Shown: positions 27,644-36,562, counted from the first letter of the stretch. The stretch is DNA of 64,000 nucleotides from Kordia sp. TARA_039_SRF (GCA_006383075.2 SMNH02000004.1:1-64000); one strand, 5' to 3'. Numbers and translations: made by a program. Notes: generated by a model not told the origin, from the sequence alone.

Positions 27644-30553
27644 TTAGTTGTTGAATAGATCGTACTTTAACCCAAAAGTTAAACGTCTACCATAATATTC
27701 TGCTTGCATCGTTCGCTCTTTTGCTCCTTGATAGTAACGCAATGGTTGATCTGTAAGGTTGGTAAAATCTGCATATATGCGAAGATTCTTGTTGATGGCA
27801 TATCCCACGTTGAAATCTAAGAAAAATTGCTTATCGTAGTAACGATCCGTGAATTCGTTTTCGCCAATTTCATCAATATACGCATCTGAAAAGTTAGCAG
27901 AAATACGCGCGGTAAATTTTCCATCATCATAGCCTAAAGAGCCATTGAACATATTTGGTGCTGTGTTTGGCAATTTCATGTCTGTTCGCTCGTCACCATC
28001 TTCATTCGTAATGATTCCGTCTGCGCTTGAAGTTAAGTACGTATAGTTGAGGTATATATTAAAGTTTTTAGCAAAACTAGGTAAAAAGTCAAGCTTACGC
28101 TGAAATGCTAGTTCTACACCAAAAACCGAAGCATCGTCTCCATTTTTTGGAAGTTTTACATCAAAATCAGTTGTTCCAGCTCCATACGTATCATCGGTAG
28201 TGGTAATGACGGATGTATAGGCAAAATCTGTGATGCTTTTGTAAAAAACACCTCCAGAAATCAACCCTACATTTTTAAAATAATGCTCAGCAGCAACATC
28301 AAAGTTCATCGATTTTGCTGGATCTAAGTTCGGATTTCCAACTTCAATTTCTTCATCTTCTCGTATAATGTTTCGATAGGGCACAAGATCTACATAGTTT
28401 GGACGCGCAATGGTATTGGTGTACGCAAAACGGAAGATTGTGTTTGGTGTTAGATTGTATTTTAAATGCAATCCAGGCAATATGTTTGTATATGAGTTTT
28501 CTTCCGTAATTGCCGTGTGCGAATCATAATCACCATCTTCGTTGTATTCTACAATATTTCCAGTGGTTGTGATGTTTGTATTTTCTACACGAACACCTGT
28601 CATTACAGTTAGTTTGTCCGTTAATTTTTGTTGCGTCATGATATATCCTGCAAAAACATCTTCTTTAGCCGTGAAATTTTCACCTAAAAATTCATCGTAT
28701 ACAATTTCTACATCAGCAGCATTTGGGTTTAGTGAAACATTCCCTAACCATTGCGGAGTTGTAAATACGCCTGCTTGGTATTGGCTACCTGCTAAGAAGT
28801 CATTTTGAGAATAGTCTCGAGTGTCAACACTTGCCATAGTTGGATATATGTTTTCAAAAACGTCTTTGAATTCGAAAAAGTTGTTGTCTCGTTGTTTTTC
28901 TTTTAAACGTGTTCGTAATCCAAATTTTAAGAAACCACTTTCTGCTTTGAATAGTTGCAACGGAAGCTCAAAGTTGGTAAAGATATTTACATCTTTTTCA
29001 TCCGTGTATTGGTTTTGCTCAGAAAGTTCATCCAACACATAGTCGCTAAAGTTGGAAGCAATGGCAGCATTTTCAGGTGTGTAATTTGGAAATTCAAGAT
29101 CCGAAATGTCATTATTTATAATAATTGGATTACTTCCATCATATTCAAAAGCTACATAACGTTCGTTCAATCGTTCTTCAGAAGCTTTTGCGTACGATGC
29201 CATCCAGTCTGCTTTTACGTTCCCAAAAATATGATTACCTCCAATTGTATAGTTTTGCATGCGTTGGTCTTCTAAACGACGATTTTTATTTCTGTCGTTA
29301 TCTATTCCGCCTTTTGTTTCTCTTTTTACATCTACTGGAAAGCGTACGAGATTGTTATTTGTAATGGTAAATTCGCCAATGGCAATATCTTCTCCGTCTT
29401 TAATTTCTTGTTGCAATCTGAAACGATTTTCACGGTCATCACGCCAGTTGTACATCGATTTGAAATACAGTTGGTTGTTATCATTTAATTGGTAATCAAG
29501 ATTTGCAGAAAAGCTTCTACGAATACGTTGTACGAGGTATTTACGTATTTGAAATTCTTTTACATACGGATTTACAGCAACCTCATCTATAATGTCTTCT
29601 CCGTCCGTATCTTGAACGCCTGTATTGTATTCGAATTCATTGTCCCAATCGGCTTCAAAGTTATCTGAACCAAAGTCTGAATCGTTGATAGAAGCGGCAA
29701 TCATCCATCCAAACTTTTTATCTTTTGAGCGGTCTCCCAATAAAAAGGAACCATTTAAAATACGCTTATCATTAATAAAGTTGATTCCTGAACCAACTGT
29801 TGCAGATAGTCTAAAACTTTGTGGAGCAGTTCTAGTGACTAAGTTTACCGAACCACCAAGTGCGTCAGCATCCATATCTGGCGTAACAGCCTTATTCACT
29901 TCAATCGTTTGTATCATGTCTGACGGAATTAAGTCCATTTGCACATTACGATTGTCTCCTTCTGCAGAAGGAATACGGCTTCCATTTAATGTAACTGAAT
30001 TTAGTTGTGGAGACAATCCTCTTACAATTACATTTCGCGCTTCTCCTTGATCTACTTGCATAGTAACTCCCGCAACTCGCTTGATGGCATCCCCAATATT
30101 GGCATCTGGAAATTTCCCTATTTGGTCAGTTGAGATTACATTGGTGATGTTTAAATTGGTCTTTTGTTTGTTCAGTGCTTTCGCTTCACCACCAATACTC
30201 GTTGAAATGGTAACTTGATCTAAGACGGTTTCATCAGGCTTCATTACAATGTTTACAGTGGTTGTTTTTCCTGCTGTAACCGTAATGTTTTCTGTAGTGT
30301 CTGCATAGCCCATGAATGTGATTTTTAACTCATAATCTCCTTCTGGAACTTGCACTAGCGTAAAGCGTCCGTTAAAGTCTGAAATGGCTCCTTTTTTGAT
30401 GTCTTCAATATAGACATTTGCTCCAGGTACGTAGAGTCCGTTTTCGTCGGTAATAATTCCACTGACAATTCCTGTTTGAGCGGTCATTTTTGCATAGCTT
30501 ACAGTGCAAAATAGCGTTACAAAAAGTAATTTTAGATAGTTTAGTTGTTTCAT
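27644..30553 (-). CDS. TonB-dependent receptor with CarboxypepD_reg-like N-terminal domain
   Basis: The 969-residue protein has a signal peptide ending AQT, then a carboxypeptidase regulatory-like beta domain (about 28-110, with GVVSGIITDENGLYVPGAN-like start), a plug domain (about 120-240, including PDANIGDAIKRVAGVTM and VNLVTRT) and a long 22-strand barrel ending in an aromatic C-terminus. It takes up a substrate across the outer membrane with TonB energy. Its phytase partner implies an inositol phosphate or phosphate-linked ligand; that is inference. No SusD partner is visible. Confidence 0.95.
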   Translation of the reverse strand: MKQLNYLKLLFVTLFCTVSYAKMTAQTGIVSGIITDENGLYVPGANVYIEDIKKGAISDFNGRFTLVQVPEGDYELKITFMGYADTTENITVTAGKTTTVNIVMKPDETVLDQVTISTSIGGEAKALNKQKTNLNITNVISTDQIGKFPDANIGDAIKRVAGVTMQVDQGEARNVIVRGLSPQLNSVTLNGSRIPSAEGDNRNVQMDLIPSDMIQTIEVNKAVTPDMDADALGGSVNLVTRTAPQSFRLSATVGSGINFINDKRILNGSFLLGDRSKDKKFGWMIAASINDSDFGSDNFEADWDNEFEYNTGVQDTDGEDIIDEVAVNPYVKEFQIRKYLVQRIRRSFSANLDYQLNDNNQLYFKSMYNWRDDRENRFRLQQEIKDGEDIAIGEFTITNNNLVRFPVDVKRETKGGIDNDRNKNRRLEDQRMQNYTIGGNHIFGNVKADWMASYAKASEERLNERYVAFEYDGSNPIIINNDISDLEFPNYTPENAAIASNFSDYVLDELSEQNQYTDEKDVNIFTNFELPLQLFKAESGFLKFGLRTRLKEKQRDNNFFEFKDVFENIYPTMASVDTRDYSQNDFLAGSQYQAGVFTTPQWLGNVSLNPNAADVEIVYDEFLGENFTAKEDVFAGYIMTQQKLTDKLTVMTGVRVENTNITTTGNIVEYNEDGDYDSHTAITEENSYTNILPGLHLKYNLTPNTIFRFAYTNTIARPNYVDLVPYRNIIREDEEIEVGNPNLDPAKSMNFDVAAEHYFKNVGLISGGVFYKSITDFAYTSVITTTDDTYGAGTTDFDVKLPKNGDDASVFGVELAFQRKLDFLPSFAKNFNIYLNYTYLTSSADGIITNEDGDERTDMKLPNTAPNMFNGSLGYDDGKFTARISANFSDAYIDEIGENEFTDRYYDKQFFLDFNVGYAINKNLRIYADFTNLTDQPLRYYQGAKERTMQAEYYGRRLTFGLKYDLFNN

Positions 30554-30717
30554 TTTTTGTTTGTGTTAAGTTGCTTCAAAGCTATGATAATATTGACGTG
30601 AGCGTCTTTAGAAAAGGGCAACAAAAGGGAAACTTTTTGTTTTTTGAAGGAAACAATAGGGCAACAATAACATAGAATTTACACAGACTTAAAACACCTG
30701 TAATAAAGGGATGAATT

Positions 30718-32283
30718 TTAGATTTCTAACATGAAATTTACCAGTTCTTTTTTTGAATTGATAGGGAGTTTTTTTCGCAATCGGTGACGTGCAACTCTAA
30801 CGCTATCTGGTGTCACTTTTAAAATGGAAGCTATTTCTTTAGAAGATAAATTTAATCGTACCAACATTGCTAATTTAATTTCTGTTGAGGTAAGTTTAGC
30901 GATGGCTTTGTCGGAGAGTTTTTTGCTGAAATCGGGATGAATTTCGTTGAATAATTCGTTGAATTCATTCATTTCATCGTCTTGCTTGAGATTGAACTCA
31001 ATTTCTTTTGCTAGCTCTTTGATTTTTTTCTTAAAGTTAATGTTTTCTCTTTTTGATAGATTTTTTAAGTGAAGTGCAACATCCGCCAATGTTTTATTTT
31101 TTTGTGATAGACTCAAACTGTATTTTGATAGTGAAGCGGTTTTCATTTTGATATTTTTTTGCATTTCCGCCTCTTGTGCCTGTTTTTTCTCTAATTCAAC
31201 TTGCAATACTTGTTGTTTGTAAGCTTGTATTTTCTGGTTGGCTCTTCGCTTCTTTCTAAAAACATAAAATACGATTCCCGCAAACGAGATAAGTGATAGT
31301 ATAACGAGCAGTAACAATTTTCGATGAACATCACTTACTTTGTTTTTTTCTTTTAAGAGTTGAATTTCAGCTTCTTTTCGATCTAAATTAAAGACTGATT
31401 GTAATGCATTGAGTTGCTTTGTGTTTTCGTTGATTAAAGCTATTTCCTTGTATTCTTCCGATTTCACACGGTATTCATACGCCTTTTCAAAATCATTTTG
31501 AAGTGCAAATACTTTAGAAAGATCTTTATTCGCACTTTCTAAAAGACTGGCGTCATTCAAGTACTCTGCTATCTCCAATGCTTTTTGAGTGAATGCGATA
31601 GCCGTTTTATAATTTCCCTTTTTCCGATACACATCACCGATATTATTCAATACATTGGCTTCGTCAAAGTTCCGTTTTCCTTGCAAGATTTCATAGGATT
31701 TCATAAAATACGCATACGCTTTGTCAAACTGCAATAGGTCTTCATAAATACTACCAATATTTTCAAAAGATTTTGCCATTCCTGTCGTATCGTTTAAAAG
31801 CTTGAACAACGCTAAACTTTCTTCTTCGTATTGCATTGCTTTTAAATAATTTCCTTGCTTTTCGTACGTTGAGCCTAGTAGCGCTTTGGCATTGGCTTTT
31901 CCTCTGCTATAATTGAGTTGAGTTGCCACTTTTTCAGCAGTTTCTATAAAGTTTTTTGCCGAATTATAATTGTGTAAAGAAAGATACGCACTGCCTAATT
32001 TGTTATTCGTATCAACGTACAAAGTACCTATTAACTCTTCCGTTTCTAGAATTTTTAATGCCTTGTTGTATTGATTGATAGCATCCGTATATAAGCCTGA
32101 TATTTTATAAAAATCACCAAGGTCTAAGGTTTTTTCAACAATGAGTTTCCTATTGGAAGTTTGCTTGGCAGCTATCAACTCTGATTTTACGTTGTTAAGA
32201 AGGGTATCATTTTGAATCGATTTACCGAACAAATGATACATAGAAAGTAAAAAAATGAAGCAACAGCAATAAAACCTACACAT
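30718..32283 (-). CDS. TPR sensor with one membrane helix and C-terminal LuxR-like HTH
   Basis: The 521-residue protein has a signal or anchor helix at the N-terminus, five or six TPRs (about 35-270, for example GNYLKAMQYEEESLALF), a membrane helix near residues 320-340 (LLLLVILSLISFAGIVFYVF), a coiled-coil linker and a C-terminal HTH with LTSTEIKLAMLVRLNLSSKEIA and VTPDSVRVARHRLRKKL. This is the common Bacteroidota TPR-TM-HTH regulator. It lies upstream of the phytase-receptor operon on the same strand and may control it. Confidence 0.88.
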   Translation of the reverse strand: MCRFYCCCFIFLLSMYHLFGKSIQNDTLLNNVKSELIAAKQTSNRKLIVEKTLDLGDFYKISGLYTDAINQYNKALKILETEELIGTLYVDTNNKLGSAYLSLHNYNSAKNFIETAEKVATQLNYSRGKANAKALLGSTYEKQGNYLKAMQYEEESLALFKLLNDTTGMAKSFENIGSIYEDLLQFDKAYAYFMKSYEILQGKRNFDEANVLNNIGDVYRKKGNYKTAIAFTQKALEIAEYLNDASLLESANKDLSKVFALQNDFEKAYEYRVKSEEYKEIALINENTKQLNALQSVFNLDRKEAEIQLLKEKNKVSDVHRKLLLLVILSLISFAGIVFYVFRKKRRANQKIQAYKQQVLQVELEKKQAQEAEMQKNIKMKTASLSKYSLSLSQKNKTLADVALHLKNLSKRENINFKKKIKELAKEIEFNLKQDDEMNEFNELFNEIHPDFSKKLSDKAIAKLTSTEIKLAMLVRLNLSSKEIASILKVTPDSVRVARHRLRKKLPINSKKELVNFMLEI

Positions 32284-32440
32284 AATCAGCTAAGAAAAGT
32301 TTTTCTAAGCTTTAAAAGTTAAATGAATGTTATATTTTAGTCTTGAATCTTTAAGAAATTTATGCAGTTATTTCATGTTTCTTATTGAAAATAAAAGTTT
32401 GCATGCAATAAACGATATTTAAAAATGAAAACTGGTAAAA

Positions 32441-32475
32441 TAAAAAAAGCAAGCTATTTATGTTAGCTTGCTTTC
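32441..32475. terminator. Terminator next to the left tRNA-Arg fragment
   Basis: AGCAAGCTA (32448-32456) pairs with TAGCTTGCT (32464-32472). On the minus strand it lies just beyond the 3' end of the tRNA-Arg remnant and is followed by a T-run, so it was probably the native tRNA terminator. Confidence 0.75.
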
Positions 32476-32482
32476 TGTTTAT

Positions 32483-32527
32483 TTGTGACCTCGGCAGGAT
32501 TCAAACCTGCAACCTCTTGAGCCGTAA
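32483..32527 (-). other. attL-like junction containing a 3' fragment of tRNA-Arg(ACG)
   Basis: The minus strand of 32486-32527 reads as a tRNA 3' half: a truncated anticodon loop keeping ACGG, the stem TCAAG, variable loop, T-arm GCAGG-TTTGAAT-CCTGC and acceptor CGAGGTC plus A73. The matching 5' half is absent, so the gene is broken here. TTGTGACCTCGGCAGGATT (32483-32501) recurs exactly at 56926-56944. This is the expected left end of an element integrated in a tRNA gene. Confidence 0.8.
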
Positions 32528-32588
32528 GTAAGCGAAAAAGTACTGTTAAGTACTATATTTATTGAGTTTTAGTTTGGATTAGTTCTTT

Positions 32589-32608
32589 AATCGTACAGAA
32601 ATCGTACA
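32589..32608. promoter_or_regulatory. Left integrase arm-type repeats
   Basis: AATCGTACA occurs at 32589-32597 and again at 32600-32608, spaced 11 bp in the same orientation. The same pair with the same spacing occurs near the integrase at 56803 and 56814. This fits binding sites of the integrase N-terminal domain or an excision factor. Confidence 0.65.
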
Positions 32609-32610
32609 AA

Positions 32611-32736
32611 TTACTTTTTGTTGCCCTGTTCTCCAGGGCGTACAATATCTCTTTTATCCACTCCACCAAAAATAGAATTTTGATGCATTTTATGTAGTTT
32701 TTTGAACTGTTTTTGTTTGTTGTTTGAAGTCTTCAT
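32611..32736 (-). CDS. 41-residue basic protein beside attL
   Basis: A complete frame ATG 32736 to TAA 32611 encodes a Lys-rich N-terminal half (MKTSNNKQKQFKKLHKMHQN) and a tail with FGGVDKRDIVRPGEQG. It ends 2 bp from the arm repeats and lies under the palindrome at 32774, shared with the divergent lipoprotein gene. The composition is protein-like, but so short a frame could be chance. A perfect GCCCTG/CAGGGC hairpin lies within its 3' end. Confidence 0.45.
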   Translation of the reverse strand: MKTSNNKQKQFKKLHKMHQNSIFGGVDKRDIVRPGEQGNKK

Positions 32737-32773
32737 CAAAGTTGATTTTTATCAAATATAAAGAAAATTCTTA

Positions 32774-32797
32774 AAATTACGTAAAACCGTAATTTTC
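32774..32797. promoter_or_regulatory. Palindrome between divergent genes at the left end of the element
   Basis: AAAATTACG and CGTAATTTT form a perfect 9-6-9 inverted repeat. It belongs to the TTTACCGTAAA-like set found in other intergenic gaps of the element. Confidence 0.5.
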
Positions 32798-32847
32798 TGA
32801 CAAACTAATGACGTATATTTATCATATAACCAAAAAACGTATGACTC

Positions 32848-33363
32848 ATGAAAAAAAGTATATTCCTTTTTCTACTATCTATAATTGTGATAAGTTGCGC
32901 TACAGATAGTACAAACACGCAAGAAGAAGTTGACGCAAACTATTCGTTGATTTCTCCCAACAATGTAGTTTTAGCCAAATCAATAAACGAACTCAATCAG
33001 CAAATAACGGACGGTAAAGGAAGTATTACTGATATTGAGTACTTCAACACTGACAAAGCTTCTATCATTGCAAAAATACACTACACCATTGGTAGTAATA
33101 ATTTTCAAACGCTTTTGCTCCGAAATGTGTACAATGTAAAATTTCCGCAAGATGCCATCATTCAATTGCCAAGCAAAACAAGCCAAAATCATGACTTTTA
33201 TGTGTCATGTTCTGGGCGCACTTGCTGTGCGCCAACAGGCACATACGATCCAAACACGCAACTCTTTACTACAGCCTGCAAGTGCGACGATAACGACAAT
33301 TCATCGTGTATCATGCATGTATCATCAACACCACCTAAAGGACCTGAAATTGACGAAAATTAG
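32848..33363 (+). CDS. Cys-rich lipoprotein, probable cargo
   Basis: The 171-residue protein has a lipoprotein signal (VISCATDS) and a Cys-rich C-terminal third (SCSGRTCCAPTG, TTACKCDDNDNSSC). The function is unknown. It lies alone near the left end of the element with its own palindrome upstream and a strong terminator downstream, like a lysogenic-conversion gene expressed from the integrated state. A surface role is inference. Confidence 0.7.
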   Translation: MKKSIFLFLLSIIVISCATDSTNTQEEVDANYSLISPNNVVLAKSINELNQQITDGKGSITDIEYFNTDKASIIAKIHYTIGSNNFQTLLLRNVYNVKFPQDAIIQLPSKTSQNHDFYVSCSGRTCCAPTGTYDPNTQLFTTACKCDDNDNSSCIMHVSSTPPKGPEIDEN

Positions 33364-33383
33364 CGAAAGCTAACTTTTGCAAA

Positions 33384-33418
33384 ACAACCGTTTCAAAGAC
33401 TATGAAACGGTTTTTTTA
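33384..33418 (+). terminator. Rho-independent terminator after the Cys-rich lipoprotein
   Basis: AACCGTTTCA (33386-33395) pairs with TGAAACGGTT (33403-33412), followed by seven T. Confidence 0.9.
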
Positions 33419-33451
33419 CATAAATATGTAAATATTTTGTACTTTTACCAC

Positions 33452-33592
33452 ATGAAAGGAATAGAATTTGAATCTAATTTACAGCAAATGCTGCTCGGAT
33501 TTCATTATATGGACTACTTTGATGAAGACGGTAATGATGGAAAAGTCTTTGAAGTAGGTTTGCTATTTTTCAAAATAAACATCTATCTCTAA
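33452..33592 (+). CDS. Possible 46-residue protein
   Basis: ATG 33452 follows a promoter-like TACTTTTA region and opens a 46-residue frame (MKGIEFESNLQQMLLGFHYM and on). It begins after the terminator at 33384, so the longer frame from 33377 is not credible. There is no recognised domain; the reality of the gene is uncertain. Confidence 0.35.
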   Translation: MKGIEFESNLQQMLLGFHYMDYFDEDGNDGKVFEVGLLFFKINIYL

Positions 33593-33620
33593 AATATAAA
33601 AACGAATCTTTCGTTTATAA

Positions 33621-33650
33621 AAAAGGAGGAAACCTGAATTCCTCCTATAA
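33621..33650 (-). terminator. Terminator of the small basic-protein gene (minus strand)
   Basis: AGGAGGAA pairs with TTCCTCCT; on the minus strand the stem is followed by TTTTTTAT. It lies 25 bases after the stop of the gene at 33676-33810. Confidence 0.75.
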
Positions 33651-33675
33651 AAGGCCCTGTTAACCTTTTTCCGTC

Positions 33676-33810
33676 TTACTCAACTGGAACCCAAATGGCA
33701 AAAGCTTTCGCTTTTTTTGGGTACACCTTTTTGCCACTTTTCGTAGTTATGTATCTACGATAGATAAGCTTGTGCAAGACACCATTGACTAATTTAGTGT
33801 TTTTACTCAT
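33676..33810 (-). CDS. 44-residue basic protein of unknown function
   Basis: ATG 33810 to TAA 33676 encodes a small Lys/Tyr-rich protein beginning MSKNTKLVNGVLHKLIYRRY and ending KAFAIWVPVE. The high basic content and the matched terminator support a real gene. No domain is recognised; a DNA- or RNA-binding role is possible. Confidence 0.6.
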   Translation of the reverse strand: MSKNTKLVNGVLHKLIYRRYITTKSGKKVYPKKAKAFAIWVPVE

Positions 33811-33898
33811 TACAAAAGTATTTAAGAGGTAGAGCAGATTAAACCTTCATACAAAGCTCTACATTTGTAAGTAGGCACTATCGCAAAATACGACAATT

Positions 33899-33928
33899 AA
33901 AAGCCCTTATCAGGTATAAGGGCTTTTT
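33899..33928. terminator. Bidirectional terminator between small genes
   Basis: AAAAGCCCTTAT pairs with ATAAGGGCTTTTT around CAGGT. It separates the gene at 33676-33810 from the leftward gene at 34120-34839. Confidence 0.8.
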
Positions 33929-34119
33929 CTCTTTAAGATTTTTCAAGCTAAATTTTGTAGATATTCTCAAGTTTAAATGATCATATTATTTGATTAGTTA
34001 CAAAATGCTTACTAGGCTCTTTTGCTTTTTTCTACGTTTTTAGTTATTAATTTTTTGAAAAATCTGTTGTACTCATGTATTGAGTCTAAATTAGTCAAGA
34101 CAAATGTAAGAAAAATATT

Positions 34120-34839
34120 TTATTTCTTCCACTCACAACTAATCCCATCTTCAGAGCTGTATGTGAAAGTTTGTGCGTCTTTATTGAAAGTCAAACTGTA
34201 ACCAGTATTATCCTCTCTTACATATGAATTCTCAGAATTTCTAATCCATGTAAATTGTTTTCCATTAACTGTTTGTAAAATATATTCGCGCCTTTTTTCG
34301 TTTGCAGCAAAATGAGATAGAGTTATTCTAATGTTTCCGCAGCTAGATATCCAATCTCCATTAATCATAGTAGCGTCTACTTTTAAATCAAACTCTTCCA
34401 GAGTTTTAAGGGTTTTTGTAAAGTTACCAGTTATTAAGGGTTCTCTATTTTTCTTAATTCTAAAAGTTGTTTCAGAATTATACATTTCTCCTGCTTTAAT
34501 TACGTACAAATAATCATTATCTACTGTAACATATTCTGTTGGTTCTCCAGTGATGGCTTTTCCGTCTCCAAGCCATCCAGAAGAGTTTCTAACTTTTACT
34601 TTCACAAAACCGTCACCCTGCAGTATTCGAGTGTTAGCATTTGAAGAAACGGTGTAATAGTAATCTTCGTTACTTGTATTAACAACAGAAACCATCATAA
34701 TAAATTTGTTTTTATTTCGGGTTTCTTTTTCTTTGATTAATTGATAGGTGACTTCAACACCTTTGCTTTTAAGTAATTCAGTTTGCGAATAAGCTGATAC
34801 AAATACTAATAAAGAAAGTAGAATAGTAATTTTTTTCAT
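34120..34839 (-). CDS. Secreted protein of unknown function
   Basis: From ATG 34839 the protein has 239 residues with a Sec signal peptide ending AYSQ; longer starts would put 15 residues before it. The mature part is rich in aromatic and Asn residues with alternating strands (IRITLSHFAANEKRREYIL, YSLTFNKDAQTF), suggesting beta structure. No family is recognised. It sits within the lysogenic part of the element with several TTACCGTAA-like sites at its promoter, so it is probable cargo expressed from the integrated state. Confidence 0.65.
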   Translation of the reverse strand: MKKITILLSLLVFVSAYSQTELLKSKGVEVTYQLIKEKETRNKNKFIMMVSVVNTSNEDYYYTVSSNANTRILQGDGFVKVKVRNSSGWLGDGKAITGEPTEYVTVDNDYLYVIKAGEMYNSETTFRIKKNREPLITGNFTKTLKTLEEFDLKVDATMINGDWISSCGNIRITLSHFAANEKRREYILQTVNGKQFTWIRNSENSYVREDNTGYSLTFNKDAQTFTYSSEDGISCEWKK

Positions 34840-34886
34840 AATAAACATGTTGTTGATTTTTGGTAAATATAGGAAAAAGTACATAC

Positions 34887-35059
34887 TTTACCGTAAGTAA
34901 AATAGTTAGGTATTTTCCCCTTTTTTTATAGAAGTGCAAGAAATAAAAAGTAAAATGAATAACTTTACGGATACCCGTAAAAACGGTGTATCATAAATGA
35001 TTAGTATTACAAAAACGTTAGAAAAATAAACCGTAAACACATTACGGTTTTACCGTAAA
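34887..35059. promoter_or_regulatory. Cluster of TTTACCGTAAA-like palindromes between divergent cargo genes
   Basis: Sites are TTTACCGTAA (34887), the 7-4-7 inverted repeat TTTACGG-ATAC-CCGTAAA (34964-34981), the 9-5-9 repeat AAACCGTAA / TTACGGTTT (35028-35050) and the overlapping 6-3-6 repeat TACGGTTTTACCGTA (35043-35057). Four related sites in 170 bp are more than AT-rich chance should give. They probably bind a repressor or activator of the element. Confidence 0.6.
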
Positions 35060-35219
35060 AACAAAAAATACACACAAAATAGTGTTTTTTTTTACCTATT
35101 TTTCAGCGTTATATAAAAAAATAGTAACAAATTACTGTGCAAAAAAATGATATAAAATGCTATTAATAAACGGCTTATAAAGGTAACTTTAAGTTTTGAA
35201 ACTTAAAAACCTTAATAAG

Positions 35220-35396
35220 ATGAAAAAAGTATTATTTACAATCACCGCTATTATTGCATTTTCAACATTTTCGTGTACGCCTAACAGTATTGCAGAAGAA
35301 GATGAAGCAAACACAACAATCCAAAGCATCGACAAAGACAAGATTTGTCCACCGAATGATAGGAACTGTAACGGAATTCCTGACTCGCAAGAATAG
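35220..35396 (+). CDS. 58-residue lipoprotein
   Basis: ATG 35220 follows a long operator region and encodes a lipoprotein signal ending FSTFSC, then an acidic linker and a C-terminal CPPNDRNCNGIPDSQE segment that looks like a calcium-binding or thrombospondin-type DxDxNGxxD end. No function is known. The next gene overlaps its end in another frame. Confidence 0.65.
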   Translation: MKKVLFTITAIIAFSTFSCTPNSIAEEDEANTTIQSIDKDKICPPNDRNCNGIPDSQE

Positions 35397-35907
35397 TGTT
35401 TTTTTGACACTAATATCTTTTACGGCTTTTTTGGCGCCAATGTCACATTTGATGGTGCCAACTCAAATGAAGGGCATTTTAGGTTTTACTTGGATGTCCT
35501 CTTTTTTATATTCATTAGGTTGGAGTATTTCCGTAGTTTGTTTTGGCGTTCTTATGAATTTCGCTTCCAACTACACCAATGAGTTTAAAAAGTTTTTTAG
35601 ATTTCTGTCTTTCATGATGATTGGGTACGCCTTCTTTTTTATGGCTTACACGCTTATACCCATAAAAAAAGATTTTCCTCTCTATGTATATTTATTGTTA
35701 TTTTTAACTATTTCTGCACTATCAGTATGTTTATTCTATTATGTTTCAGAAGCTGTAATGTATGTTGAAAATAGATTTAAAAAAGCTATAAAAAACATAT
35801 TTAGCCACATTTATGACACAAAAAATGACATAAAGGAAGAAAAGCAGGCTGAACATGAAATTTTACGAGGAAAACTAATTCAAGAAACAATTGAAAATGT
35901 CGGATAA
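35356..35907 (+). CDS. Four-helix membrane protein of unknown function
   Basis: The frame from ATG 35356 gives 183 residues with four hydrophobic helices (for example NSVFLTLISFTAFLAPMSH, LYSLGWSISVVCFGVLMNFA, MMIGYAFFFMAYTLIPI, VYLLLFLTISALSVCLFYYV) and a charged cytosolic tail. A start at 35356 overlaps the lipoprotein gene by 41 bp; one at 35441 would remove the first helix. No family is recognised. It might affect host envelope or superinfection; that is inference. Confidence 0.55.
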   Translation: MIGTVTEFLTRKNSVFLTLISFTAFLAPMSHLMVPTQMKGILGFTWMSSFLYSLGWSISVVCFGVLMNFASNYTNEFKKFFRFLSFMMIGYAFFFMAYTLIPIKKDFPLYVYLLLFLTISALSVCLFYYVSEAVMYVENRFKKAIKNIFSHIYDTKNDIKEEKQAEHEILRGKLIQETIENVG

Positions 35908-36121
35908 TAAGAAAGAACATTTAAAGGATCTTGGTGTTTTTCCAGAGGAACATATAGATGATATATTGCGTGACCATGATACTTTCTTGAAAGACTTGGA
36001 AAAAAAGCAAAGTGATTTAAAGAATGAAATTGAATATTTTTCTGAAAAAATGCCTTTGAAGAGGAAGGAAGACATTTTATCTATGCTTAGAATCGAATCA
36101 GGAATTAAATTTAGCTTTTAG
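35897..36121 (+). CDS. Small coiled-coil protein
   Basis: ATG 35897 overlaps the end of the membrane protein gene and encodes 74 residues, acidic and Lys-rich, with a predicted helical core (EHIDDILRDHDTFLKDLEKK). It ends tail-to-tail with the HTH gene at 36118. Function unknown. Confidence 0.6.
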   Translation: MSDNKKEHLKDLGVFPEEHIDDILRDHDTFLKDLEKKQSDLKNEIEYFSEKMPLKRKEDILSMLRIESGIKFSF

Positions 36122-36528
36122 TCTTTTGTTAATTCACTTAACTTCTTTGGATCAACAAATTTACCATCATTTGTGGAAGCTCTTTCCATTATTTTCAAAG
36201 ATTCAACAATAAGAGTGTTATAGAAAACAGGCTCTTTTTTCAACAACTCTACATTTACAGCTGCAGCCAAAGCAAATTCTTTCAAAGGTATTTTTTTATT
36301 GGCAACTATTATAAATTGGTTTTCAATTTTTTCTTCAGTTGAATCAACATCGTATTTATTTTCGCTTAAGAAATATTTTTCCAGCTCCTTGATTTCTAGT
36401 TCGCTCAGAGATTTTCTCTTTACAGCAACTCTCATTGCCGCTTCTTTCATGTTTATTTTTGATCCTATATCTGCCCAAGACAGTTTTTGTAAAGCTTTAG
36501 CAGCTAATATTCTTTCGTAAAAATCCAT
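36118..36528 (-). CDS. Putative HTH repressor of the element
   Basis: The 136-residue protein starts with a helix-turn-helix-like segment (ALQKLSWADIGSKINMKEAAMRVAVKR, residues about 12-38), followed by a helical C-terminal part. It is divergent from the early operon at 36650 across a gap with a promoter and a TTTACGG half-site. This layout is that of a lysogeny switch, so I call it the element's repressor with moderate confidence. Confidence 0.6.
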   Translation of the reverse strand: MDFYERILAAKALQKLSWADIGSKINMKEAAMRVAVKRKSLSELEIKELEKYFLSENKYDVDSTEEKIENQFIIVANKKIPLKEFALAAAVNVELLKKEPVFYNTLIVESLKIMERASTNDGKFVDPKKLSELTKD

Positions 36529-36562
36529 ATTCTAAGTTGGTAAAATAAAAATAATCGAAAAT

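Noticed and set aside
28542-30050. Several long frames antisense to the TonB receptor gene
   Set aside because: They follow from codon bias on the opposite strand and show no domain, signal or start context.
32486-32560. A complete tRNA gene at the left end
   Set aside because: Only the 3' half folds; after the anticodon loop the sequence departs and no D-arm or 5' acceptor strand is found.
32623-32639. GCCCTG/CAGGGC hairpin near attL as a terminator
   Set aside because: It has no T-run on either strand and lies inside the small basic-protein frame.
33377-33592. A 71-residue frame starting at 33377
   Set aside because: Its first part is the terminator hairpin of the lipoprotein gene; only a start at 33452 could be real.
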